A stretch of 20,374 nucleotides of DNA, taken from JABDGC01 sp964466595. Its GTDB lineage: Bacteria; Pseudomonadota; Gammaproteobacteria; DSM-16500. Shown here in pieces: positions 13,714-20,374 of the stretch; positions within the stretch are counted from its first letter, which is position 1, and every line of letters starts with the position of its first letter. A program made the position numbers and the translations under genes. The notes below the pieces were generated by a model. It ran no database searches and was not told the DNA's origin. It saw nothing but the letters and a program-made list of their open reading frames with translations. The stretch is from NCBI GenBank assembly GCA_964466595.1, contig CAYXNR010000045.1:1-20374 (forward strand), given 5' to 3'.

Positions 13714-15285
13714 CTAACAAGAGCTAGCGCATGAAGAACCGTAGCTTACATTGACGACAGCTCCGGTGCTATTAGCAGAAACCACTCGGAAGGTAACACC
13801 ATTATTAGGCGCACTGGGATCAGTCCAGCTCTGGCCGGGTAACAAAGCAACATAAGTGAAATAGCTACTCGGACTCATATCTAATAATTCGCTACTATCT
13901 CCATTAACAGCATTTCCCTGATGGAAAATAACGCCGCGGGTATAATCACAAGAAGCACCGCAACTCGCTAACTCCGCATCAAAGCTTATTCCCTGTCTAA
14001 ATTCTAAGTAATAATAATCTGAACCTCCCGCACGCTTTAATATTTTTAAGGCCTTTGGTTTTTTATTATTGAGTTCATAAGGATCGATTGTATAAGTACC
14101 AGAGGTCGTTACCGAAGTAATAGGCGGACTCGTTGGCGTATTCAACCATCCTAAGCGTTCTTTTTGAAAGGCATTATAAAAAGCCGTGTTGCCTCCGCCC
14201 ATGAGATCGGTCTTATCACTGTATTCATAGATAGTACAGTTTCCGGTATTGGGCGAGCCAACGCAGGACAATAACTTCGAATGCCAGAGCCCAAAATTAT
14301 GGCCTAATTCATGTGCAGGCGTATTAATCGTGCTGGCTGATCCATTAATAAAAGACAGGGATTGCGTAGGACTACCCACACTTCCTAAACCCAGCCAATA
14401 ACAGGAGTTGGTTTTAGGGAAAAAATATACTTTACGAGTATACTGCGAAACATTAACCCCATCGTTTGCAGCTGCCTGATTCGCCAAATTTGCAACTTGA
14501 GAGGTTAAGGTATCACAATCGGTCGTACTGTTTACATTGACCACATACCAACCTCGGGTTTGACCGACTAAACTGGTTTGTTGAAAAGAGGATTCCAGAA
14601 AATGCTGATTAGCAGTGGTATACATCAAAGTGTTGATTTGCGCATTGGTCCAGGGTCGATCGCTGGGTTTATCTTTAAAGTTGACCAAGATGGTCAGTGT
14701 TTTTTGAGGGCCAAGTGTCACGGACTGATATTGCGGATTTTTCACTTGAACATCTTGATGTGAGAGCACGAGATGATAAATATTGGGTTTACTTATAATC
14801 TTCATGGCCGTTTTTACTTTAACAAGCGCATCGGTTTCAAAAGGCCGAGGCGCCCCATCTTTGAAGTGCAAATAATAAATATCGCCATCAACATATAATA
14901 AATATTGAATTTCTTCTTTATTATTTCTTAATTCAGCAGCTCGCACTTCCAGCTTACCGCTTAGTGGTCCGACTTCGTATTCTAAATAGGGTTTCGCTGC
15001 TCGGGAAAGAATTTCTAGAGTAGGCCGAGAGAGGACATATTGCGTGACATCTTTTGCTTGCCTGACATTCTCTGCAAATAATTTCTGTCTCAGCTTTGCT
15101 GTTTTCTGAATGACTTGATATTGCTCTTTCAATAGAGGTTTACCTGCCTTCATTTCAGAAGCCATGCTTTTTAACTGCTCCGTCAAGGCAGAAAGTGTTT
15201 GTTCTGATTGGCTAAAGGCGCTTGAATAAAAGAATAGTAAAGAAATGCTTAGGCATAAGCGCAATAAAACAGTCTTCCATTTCAT
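13714..15285 (-). CDS. Secreted zinc metalloprotease, M11 (gametolysin)-like
   Basis: A 523-residue exported protein. Residues 1-25 are a signal peptide (MKWK, hydrophobic core, SSAFS). An N-terminal region of about 170 residues, partly charged helices, may be a propeptide. The catalytic domain carries the metzincin zinc motif HELGHNFGLWH at 325-335, with three His ligands and the general-base Glu. A Met-turn candidate, DLMGG, follows about 30 residues later. Several Cys residues in the last third could form disulphides, and the end is CASSC. The sequence TDLMGGGNTAFYNAFQKERL resembles the gametolysin (peptidase M11) family. AAGGAG lies about 7 bases before the ATG. The protease probably acts outside the cell or in the periplasm; its target is unknown. 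Confidence 0.85.
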   Translation of the reverse strand: MKWKTVLLRLCLSISLLFFYSSAFSQSEQTLSALTEQLKSMASEMKAGKPLLKEQYQVIQKTAKLRQKLFAENVRQAKDVTQYVLSRPTLEILSRAAKPYLEYEVGPLSGKLEVRAAELRNNKEEIQYLLYVDGDIYYLHFKDGAPRPFETDALVKVKTAMKIISKPNIYHLVLSHQDVQVKNPQYQSVTLGPQKTLTILVNFKDKPSDRPWTNAQINTLMYTTANQHFLESSFQQTSLVGQTRGWYVVNVNSTTDCDTLTSQVANLANQAAANDGVNVSQYTRKVYFFPKTNSCYWLGLGSVGSPTQSLSFINGSASTINTPAHELGHNFGLWHSKLLSCVGSPNTGNCTIYEYSDKTDLMGGGNTAFYNAFQKERLGWLNTPTSPPITSVTTSGTYTIDPYELNNKKPKALKILKRAGGSDYYYLEFRQGISFDAELASCGASCDYTRGVIFHQGNAVNGDSSELLDMSPSSYFTYVALLPGQSWTDPSAPNNGVTFRVVSANSTGAVVNVSYGSSCASSC

Positions 15286-15342
15286 ACACGTCTCCTTGTT
15301 AAAAAAGTCAGTATACTTAAAAATTTTGCTTTTGTCAGTCGC

Positions 15343-15984
15343 TCAAAGCCAATAGGCTGTTTTCACCATTACTCGTGATACCCAGTTCATTCCTTTTTGA
15401 AAGATCCATGGCAAGGTTAAAGCACCCTGCTGCTCGGCTTCTTGTCGATGTTTGTCTTCATCCTCTTGCATTTGCTCTACAATTTTAATACTTTTCTCAT
15501 CTTCTAGCGGTAATTCCTGCAAATGTCCTTTCAAATGCTCAACCACTTGTTTTTCTGTCTCTGCTACAAAACCGAGACTCCAGCGCTCACCTGCCAGGCC
15601 AGCAAGAAGCCCCAGCATAAAAGACCCGCCATACCAGAAAGGATTAAGATAGCTAGTGTGACTCCCGAGTTCGACCAGCCGCCGACTGCACCAGGCAAGA
15701 TGATCACCCTCTTCTCTAGCTGCTTGTCGCAGCTCGGCCTTAAGCCGAGAATTCCCTGAAGCAAGCGCCTGGCCATGATAAAGGGCTTGCGCACAAATTT
15801 CTCCGGCATGATTGATTCGCATCAAGGCAGCAGCATGCTTTCTTGCCGCTTGAGATAAGGCAGCTTCTTTTTTATTTTCTCCCGGATAAGCCCGCCCCGT
15901 CGTCTTGGGATTATTGAATAAAGCCCGCAGAGTCTGATCAAAGCCTAAACAAAGTTTGTCGCTTACAGAATAGGTTTTTTCCAT
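15343..15984 (-). CDS. coq7: Demethoxyubiquinone hydroxylase (Coq7)
   Basis: Di-iron hydroxylase that adds the C6 hydroxyl group in ubiquinone synthesis. It replaces the flavin-dependent UbiF of Escherichia coli and is usual in Legionella, Coxiella and Pseudomonas. The ferritin-like ligands are visible in RINHAGEICAQALY, AREEGDHLAW, VAETEKQVVEHL and QEDEDKHRQEA, and the C-terminus VMVKTAYWL is typical. I chose the ATG at 15984 (MEKTYSVSDKLCLGFDQ), giving 213 residues as in relatives. A GTG at 16026 in the same frame would add 14 residues not seen in the family and would overlap the promoter region shared with the divergent tgt gene. The protein binds the inner-membrane surface. Confidence 0.95.
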   Translation of the reverse strand: MEKTYSVSDKLCLGFDQTLRALFNNPKTTGRAYPGENKKEAALSQAARKHAAALMRINHAGEICAQALYHGQALASGNSRLKAELRQAAREEGDHLAWCSRRLVELGSHTSYLNPFWYGGSFMLGLLAGLAGERWSLGFVAETEKQVVEHLKGHLQELPLEDEKSIKIVEQMQEDEDKHRQEAEQQGALTLPWIFQKGMNWVSRVMVKTAYWL

Positions 15985-16013
15985 TTCATCAATAGCCAGC
16001 GAAGATCTGAAGG

Positions 16014-16019
16014 TATAAT
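16014..16019 (+). promoter_or_regulatory. Possible -10 element for tgt
   Basis: A perfect TATAAT lies 31 bases before the tgt ATG in the gap between divergent coq7 and tgt. No good -35 is found at 16-18 bases upstream, so the promoter would be weak or activator-dependent. Confidence 0.4.
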
Positions 16020-16050
16020 ATAGCACCTTCTAAATAGCATTACCTTGAAT

Positions 16051-17220
16051 ATGATTAGTCTCCAAAGCAAAAACGACTACCGAGCAGAATTGATAAAAAA
16101 ACACAAAACACTAGCCGCCCGGGTGATGAAAATTTCTACACCCCACGGCGAGCTGCTTACACCCACCTTTATGCCCGTTGGAACACATGCGCTAGTTAAT
16201 TATCTGACACCGGAGGATTTGCTGCGCACGCAGAGTCACCTAATTTTGGGCGGCAATACTTATCACATGCTCATTAAGCCGGGTTTAGAAGTCATTGAAA
16301 AAGTCGGCGGCATGCATTGCTTTATGGGCTGGAAAAAACCCATGTTAACTGACAGCGGCGGCTTTCAAGTCTTGAGCCTCGCACAAAAAGGCGGTTTATG
16401 TCGTATTGATGAAAGCGGCGCTCATTTTAAACATCCTCTCACCGGACAGGTGCTTCATTTAACGCCGTCTTCCTCTATTCAAACTCAAAAAATCATCGGT
16501 GCTGATATTATTATGGCTTTTGATGAATGCACGCCTGAGAGCGGTGGTCGAGAAGCTGCCATGGCTGCCTTAAAACGAACCCATCAATGGTTGCTTTTAT
16601 CTAAAGAAACCCATGAAAAAAATCCGGCTTCTCGCTATGGTCACAAACAAGCTCTTTTTGGCATTATTCAGGGCGGCAGTTTTCGGGATCTGCGTGAAGA
16701 AAGTGCCAACTTTGTTCTCAAGCTTGATTTGGATGGTATAGGGATCGGCGGCGAGGTGATTGGCTTTGATATGCTTAAAACAGTTGAGATTATTCGCTGG
16801 CTCGAACCGCTTTTACCACAGCATAAAATTCGTTATACCATGGGCGTGGGTCTGCGCCCCCAGGATCTCATCGATGTCGTCAGTGAGGGGATTGATATTT
16901 TTGATTGTGTAGCGCCTACTCGCAACGCACGACATGGTTCGCTCTATCATGGCAAGGTGCTTGAAAAAAATGGTCGACTTCATTTTGAATATGAAGGAGA
17001 AAGCAGTCATATCCTGATTAAAAAAAGTCTCTATGCCAAAGACCCTCGTCCGATTCTAGAAGGATGCAGCTGTTATACCTGCCAACATTTTTCACGCGCT
17101 TATTTGCATTATTTATTTAAAGAACGCCATCTAGGCTATGCTCATCTCGCCTCTATTCATAACATTCACCTGATGCAAAGTGTTTGTTTAAAGCTACAAC
17201 AATGGATTTTGGAAAACTGA
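16051..17220 (+). CDS. tgt: tRNA-guanine transglycosylase, divergent in the base-binding loop
   Basis: Exchanges guanine 34 of Asp, Asn, His and Tyr tRNAs for a queuosine precursor. The catalytic residues are in place: D101 (LTDSGGFQV), MAFDECTP, IIQGGS and the nucleophile D285 (FDCVAPTRNAR). The zinc site is C339, C341, C344 (CSCYTC) and H370 (SIHN), spaced as in E. coli. The substrate loop, GGLAVGE in E. coli and Zymomonas, reads GGEVIGF here (233-239), and CVMPTRNARNG is CVAPTRNARHG. I use ATG 16051 (389 residues); a TTG at 16045 is possible and neither has a clear ribosome site. The usual queA-yajC-secD neighbours are absent; coq7 is divergent and mgtC follows. It is likely active, perhaps with a different base such as queuine, or it is a second copy. 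Confidence 0.9.
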   Translation: MISLQSKNDYRAELIKKHKTLAARVMKISTPHGELLTPTFMPVGTHALVNYLTPEDLLRTQSHLILGGNTYHMLIKPGLEVIEKVGGMHCFMGWKKPMLTDSGGFQVLSLAQKGGLCRIDESGAHFKHPLTGQVLHLTPSSSIQTQKIIGADIIMAFDECTPESGGREAAMAALKRTHQWLLLSKETHEKNPASRYGHKQALFGIIQGGSFRDLREESANFVLKLDLDGIGIGGEVIGFDMLKTVEIIRWLEPLLPQHKIRYTMGVGLRPQDLIDVVSEGIDIFDCVAPTRNARHGSLYHGKVLEKNGRLHFEYEGESSHILIKKSLYAKDPRPILEGCSCYTCQHFSRAYLHYLFKERHLGYAHLASIHNIHLMQSVCLKLQQWILEN

Positions 17221-17271
17221 GTAAAGCCTGTTATTCTATCTTCTGTCATTTATGGAAGCGAAGGATTAATC

Positions 17272-17730
17272 ATGCCCACTTGGTCTACTCCTTTTCAAAT
17301 AGAAATGGTTTTGCGTATTGTCTCCGCCTGCCTCTTGGGCGGTCTTTTAGGCTGGGAACGCGAGCGTCATGGTATTTATTCAGCTGGTATTCGCACCTAT
17401 AGTGCTATTGCTATTGGCGCCTGTGTCTTTGGTCTGATTTCTCTTTACATCGCACACGATCCCACTCATGTGGCAGCAAATGTCATCACTGGTATCGGTT
17501 TTCTAGGCGGGGGTATCATTTTTCGACAAGAAGGAAACTATGTCGCCGGGGTCACAACTGCCGCCACCCTCTGGGCCGCTGCAGCCATTGGTCTCTCGAT
17601 TGCCTATGGGATGTATATCATTGCTGTTTGCACAACCATCCTCATTTATCTTTTGCTCTATTTACCTCGTCTGCCTTGGTGGCATAAAATATCGCATCCG
17701 CGTCAGCATCGCTTGAAAGCTTCGGAGTAA
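17272..17730 (+). CDS. MgtC/SapB family membrane protein
   Basis: A 152-residue inner-membrane protein of the MgtC/SapB family with four or five membrane helices. Family signatures are GGLLGWERE, then GIRTYS, GIGFLGGGIIFR and GVTTAATLWAAAAIG. It lacks the C-terminal cytoplasmic domain of Salmonella MgtC and so matches the short SapB form. Relatives are linked to growth in low magnesium and to survival in macrophages, where MgtC acts on the F1F0 ATP synthase; whether the short forms share that role is not known. AAGGA lies 6 bases before the ATG at 17272. It follows tgt by 51 bases and precedes an unknown gene by 5 bases, suggesting co-transcription. Confidence 0.9.
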   Translation: MPTWSTPFQIEMVLRIVSACLLGGLLGWERERHGIYSAGIRTYSAIAIGACVFGLISLYIAHDPTHVAANVITGIGFLGGGIIFRQEGNYVAGVTTAATLWAAAAIGLSIAYGMYIIAVCTTILIYLLLYLPRLPWWHKISHPRQHRLKASE

Positions 17731-17735
17731 GTAAG

Positions 17736-19058
17736 ATGCCTTCTTTTCTTGATCCCAAAAAATATCCCGAGAGAAAAATTTTTTATAGAGGCCTTTTTTA
17801 TAATAAAGATCTTTATTTTCCCTCTTATCCAGGTTTAGTTGCCGATTTTGAAGCCATCGGAATAAAATATTACCCAGGCGAAAATCATCTAGGCCAGAAT
17901 ATCAGTGTATTTATACATGATATTCAATACCTCCTGATTGATCAGGATCCTGCGCTACAAAATACGATCGTAGAAAGGGCTACAACAAAATTAATTTCAT
18001 TTTTACAAAATATATTCAAAAACCTCTACCCGCTTAGCCCAAGCGATGGGCTAGCAGAATATTGGGCTTTTATTCAAGCCTCGCTACAAGAAGCTATATT
18101 GACAGATTATAATAAAAAAACAGTTCAAGAATATAAGGAAGGTCTCTGTTTTTATGCTTGTCTCGCCACCGGGTTCGATTCCTTCTCTGCAGGTGCGGTC
18201 TTCAAGAACTGGCTAGAAAAGCTTGCTGCTTGTTTGGATTTAAATGCAAATGAAAAAAAGATAAGTACACGGGTTTGGGCAGAGAGTATGGAACGCATTA
18301 AAGCCTCTTATCGACAAATAACAAGCTACAGCTTTCTTCCTTCCTTATCATTAATCGCTATAACAGCAGTTGCTTGGTATTACGGCCTGCCTTATTCGGA
18401 ACTCGGATTAATCGCAACGCTCGGTTCAGCAGGCTATGCCTTGCTAAATCCACAATTAACCCAGGAAGCACAGGAATTTTTTTACCAGCGAGGAAAGCAA
18501 GCCTATTATGAAAAAAAAGGTAAAAACCCAGATGAGGATATTAACTCAAGAAAAAAAATCATTGCCTTTGGTATAGAACATAGCTTTCAGCAATTTAAGG
18601 CTAATACACGTTTGTCCCTCAAACTGCAGCCGGCTGAAAGTAAAGATAAACCAGCCCAAGAGGTTCATGTATTGATTTACGACGAATTCCCTCGTCTGGA
18701 TTTCAGCCCTCGCTTAAAAAAAATAAAAGCCAAAGCGCTTACTCAAGAAAATCCTTTTAAAAAAATAATTCAAGATAAAATAAAAAGAGAAGCTCAAGTC
18801 AGAGAAAATTTTGAAGGCCAATTACTGGAAGGCCCAAATCATTCACTAACTATCCTGAAGCCCCAAACCGGTTCAGAAACGGCTTATTTAGAATTAAAAG
18901 AACAGATGGGGCCTCGCAGTAAAATCATTAGCAAAAATGGGCAGAGCTTTTGGCTCAGAAAGGGGGGTAAAAAAGTACCTCTTCAGCCAACGACTCCAGA
19001 AGAAGTCTTGGTAGATGGAAAAAATCAAACGGTACCCGCTTTTCAACCCAAATATTAA
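17736..19058 (+). CDS. Unknown protein with two central membrane segments
   Basis: A 440-residue protein I do not recognise. Residues 1-195 are soluble and helical. Two adjacent hydrophobic segments follow, about 200-217 (FLPSLSLIAITAVAWYY) and 222-240 (LGLIATLGSAGYALLNP), which could form a membrane hairpin. The C-terminal 200 residues are lysine-rich and end in a proline/threonine tail (QPTTPEEVLVDG, ending QPKY). There is no signal peptide. GGAG lies 8 bases before the ATG, and the gene starts 5 bases after mgtC, so the two are probably translated from one message. The shape, soluble-hairpin-soluble with a polar tail, is common among secreted effectors of intracellular bacteria, but nothing specific proves it. 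Confidence 0.7.
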   Translation: MPSFLDPKKYPERKIFYRGLFYNKDLYFPSYPGLVADFEAIGIKYYPGENHLGQNISVFIHDIQYLLIDQDPALQNTIVERATTKLISFLQNIFKNLYPLSPSDGLAEYWAFIQASLQEAILTDYNKKTVQEYKEGLCFYACLATGFDSFSAGAVFKNWLEKLAACLDLNANEKKISTRVWAESMERIKASYRQITSYSFLPSLSLIAITAVAWYYGLPYSELGLIATLGSAGYALLNPQLTQEAQEFFYQRGKQAYYEKKGKNPDEDINSRKKIIAFGIEHSFQQFKANTRLSLKLQPAESKDKPAQEVHVLIYDEFPRLDFSPRLKKIKAKALTQENPFKKIIQDKIKREAQVRENFEGQLLEGPNHSLTILKPQTGSETAYLELKEQMGPRSKIISKNGQSFWLRKGGKKVPLQPTTPEEVLVDGKNQTVPAFQPKY

Positions 19059-19113
19059 CTTACCTCTGATAAAAAATATATGACATTTAGACAGCTTTCT
19101 CTTATGAACAATC

Positions 19114-19581
19114 TCAAGCAACTTTTTTCCACTGATCACCATCTTCTCTAAATTGCATTTTATTAAGCTCAACAGAAGGCTCACCTTGAGCATCCAATTC
19201 AGCTATTTCATTAACTAAGTCAAAAATCAATTTCTCTTTCTCTGGGTGAAGATAAGAATAAAATAATACTCTTAATAAATGATCTGCAGATTTTGAAATA
19301 GGGTGACTACCCTTTTCCCATAATAAAATGGTTTGGTAATCGCAACCAAGAATTTTGCCTAAGGTTTTTTGAGAAAAATCGAAAGTTGTTCTAATAAATT
19401 TTATTTCTTTTCCAGAAAGCAATCCTTGTTTAAAAATTAAGTTTAAACCAATGGCCTTATGCAAGCCAGAAAGGTCATGGATAAAAATCTCTTTATCCCC
19501 GTTTTCTAATGGCGTGATCTCAAATCCATTTACAAGATAAACATTATCAAGACCCGATTCAGTATAATGATATTCTTTCAT
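19114..19581 (-). CDS. Helix-turn-helix antitoxin (MqsA/HigA-like)
   Basis: A 155-residue protein whose centre is an Xre-type helix-turn-helix: FDFSQKTLGKILGCDYQTIL, then LWEKGSHPISKSADHLLRVL (about residues 68-107). This resembles the C-terminal DNA-binding domain of MqsA-type antitoxins. The N-terminal third (DNVYLVNGFEITPLENGD) has no Cys pairs, so the zinc-binding half of true MqsA is missing. AAAGGG lies 9 bases before the ATG at 19581, and the start is 19 bases after the stop of the DUF4258 gene. The pair forms a toxin-first operon. The protein probably neutralises the toxin and represses the promoter, possibly at the palindrome at 19960-19993. Confidence 0.8.
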   Translation of the reverse strand: MKEYHYTESGLDNVYLVNGFEITPLENGDKEIFIHDLSGLHKAIGLNLIFKQGLLSGKEIKFIRTTFDFSQKTLGKILGCDYQTILLWEKGSHPISKSADHLLRVLFYSYLHPEKEKLIFDLVNEIAELDAQGEPSVELNKMQFREDGDQWKKVA

Positions 19582-19600
19582 ATTTAATTACCCTTTAAGT

Positions 19601-19924
19601 TTAATAGCCATCCCACATTGTGGTAATTATTAGTAGTTTTTGCCTGTATTTTAAAATCAATACAACCTTTAAAAATTTCCCTGCTGTAAGTTTCTCCATT
19701 GTTGTTCTATAACCTCCACCATCTTCATAAACACGATGAGGCTCTTCTATAACAACCCCTTTTTCTAAGCAATTCTTTACAGCCGAGACAGTAATGTCAC
19801 GTTCCAACATTCGCTGTTTGCTATGCAAAGTCCATGATATTTGATCTAGCTTAATCAGCTCTCTAATTATGTTTTGAGCCTCTTGTTTTGTTGGAACCTT
19901 TTCCAACGGTATTATTCCTGTCAC
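19601..19924 (-). CDS. DUF4258 toxin-like protein
   Basis: A 107-residue protein with the DUF4258 pattern: a helix WTLHSKQRMLERDITVSAV carrying the family H-x(3)-R-x(3)-R arrangement, then ENCLEKG-like turns (LEKGVVIEEP), a YRTTMEKLTAGKFLKVVLIL strand pair and a final strand LIITTMWDG. The fold belongs with the BrnT/RelE-like small toxin group. The start is GTG at 19924, preceded by AAAAGGG about 11 bases upstream; no nearer ATG fits. It is followed by the helix-turn-helix antitoxin gene. An RNase activity is plausible for the fold but has not been shown for most members. Confidence 0.75.
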   Translation of the reverse strand: MTGIIPLEKVPTKQEAQNIIRELIKLDQISWTLHSKQRMLERDITVSAVKNCLEKGVVIEEPHRVYEDGGGYRTTMEKLTAGKFLKVVLILKYRQKLLIITTMWDGY

Positions 19925-19959
19925 TTTTAATCGAACCCTTTTATTGGTATTGAGCTGGA

Positions 19960-19993
19960 ATATATAATAATTATATATATAATTATTATATAT
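19960..19993. promoter_or_regulatory. Perfect 34-bp AT-only palindrome upstream of the toxin-antitoxin pair
   Basis: All 17 pairs of this A/T-only sequence are complementary. It begins 36 bases before the toxin start. Each arm contains TATAAT, one readable on each strand (19963-19968 plus; 19985-19990 minus), so it could hold the operon's -10 and the antitoxin's operator together. It could also form a cruciform. Confidence 0.6.
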
Positions 19994-20085
19994 GGCAAGA
20001 CAGCTATATGCTTGCTTTACTAGGATTTTTTAAATAGAGCAAAGTTCACGAGCATGACTTTATGGGAAAGTGCTTGTATAACTAG

Positions 20086-20374
20086 TTATCCCAAGTCTTG
20101 AATCAACTCTTGCAACTCACCTGATTCATACATCTCAGCCACAATATCGCTGCCGCCAATGAATTGCTGTTTTATATAGACCTGCGGGATAGTCGGCCAT
20201 TTCGAATATTCTTTAATGCCTTGGCGTAGTTCTGGCTTGTCTAAAACATTCACCGCCGTAAAAGGAACACCGCAGGCTTTTAAAATATTCGCCGCTCGCG
20301 CTGAAAAACCACATTGGGGCGCTTCTGGCGTACCCTTCATAAAAATAATAATCGAATTGCTTTCAATTTGTTGT
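20086..20374 (-). CDS. grxD: Monothiol glutaredoxin, Grx4 type (5' end outside window)
   Basis: Monothiol glutaredoxins of this class carry and deliver [2Fe-2S] clusters with BolA proteins. The active site is CGFS (within TPEAPQCGFSARA), with the glutathione-binding WPTIPQVYI and GGSDIVAEM segments behind it. The frame stays open past the ATG at 20340 to the window edge with sense codons QQIESNSIIIFMKG, matching the N-terminal part of family members, so the true start lies beyond 20374 and the visible protein is about 95 residues. The C-terminus (ELQELIQDLG) is complete. The roughly 160 bases between it and the toxin gene contain only the AT palindrome. Confidence 0.93.
   Translation of the reverse strand, partial: QQIESNSIIIFMKGTPEAPQCGFSARAANILKACGVPFTAVNVLDKPELRQGIKEYSKWPTIPQVYIKQQFIGGSDIVAEMYESGELQELIQDLG

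Noticed and set aside
15985..16026. GTG start for coq7 adding 14 residues
   Set aside because: Relatives start close to the ATG at 15984, and the extension would cover the probable tgt promoter. It cannot be fully excluded.
18172..18182. GGTTCGATTCC, resembling a tRNA T-loop
   Set aside because: No acceptor, D or anticodon arms fit around it, and it lies inside the coding frame of the unknown protein at 17736-19058.

Overview
The window reads as chromosomal DNA of an AT-rich gammaproteobacterium, probably from the order Legionellales (Coxiellaceae-like, for example the Rickettsiella/Diplorickettsia group). That placement is inference. It rests on a Coq7-type ubiquinone hydroxylase, ProC and YggT core genes of gammaproteobacterial type, effector-like proteins of unknown function, and two promoters carrying a tandem motif like the PmrA box that controls Dot/Icm effector genes in Legionella. 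No rRNA, tRNA or CRISPR array was found.

Layout. 1-359: non-coding, with short tandem repeats and a 48-bp palindrome. 360-2102: a TpsB/FhaC-type outer-membrane transporter with no TpsA partner in view. 2170-7282: two tandem paralogous FAD monooxygenase-like proteins (minus strand) with an unknown, oppositely oriented gene between them. 7470-7709: a lone Phd/YefM antitoxin. 7803-9965: a KAP-type P-loop NTPase. Upstream of it, a palindromic repeat element flanked by a 15-bp direct repeat appears to have split a small ORF (9958-10310). 10337-12091: a proC-yggT-membrane protein operon. 12111-12910: a repeat-rich island in which a DUF559 (Vsr-like) nuclease gene lies between near-identical inverted repeats, each containing a hairpin, next to telomere-like G-rich repeats. 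12973-15285: a HAD phosphatase and a secreted M11-type (gametolysin-like) zinc protease. 15343-17220: coq7, divergent from a tRNA-guanine transglycosylase with an altered substrate pocket. 17272-19058: an MgtC/SapB membrane protein followed by an unknown protein with two membrane segments. 19114-19993: a DUF4258 toxin/HTH antitoxin pair behind a perfect 34-bp palindrome. 20086-20374: a monothiol Grx4-type glutaredoxin cut by the window end.

How it fits together. Housekeeping genes (proC, yggT, coq7, tgt, grxD) alternate with accessory blocks that look host-associated (TpsB, secreted protease, MgtC, flavoprotein paralogues, unknown proteins) or mobile (toxin-antitoxin genes, palindromic elements, the DUF559 unit). 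The strongest candidates for something undescribed are the DUF559 unit with hairpin-bearing inverted repeats (12171-12736), the duplicated flavoproteins with matching PmrA-like promoters, and the palindromic element with a duplicated target that interrupts a small gene upstream of the KAP NTPase.
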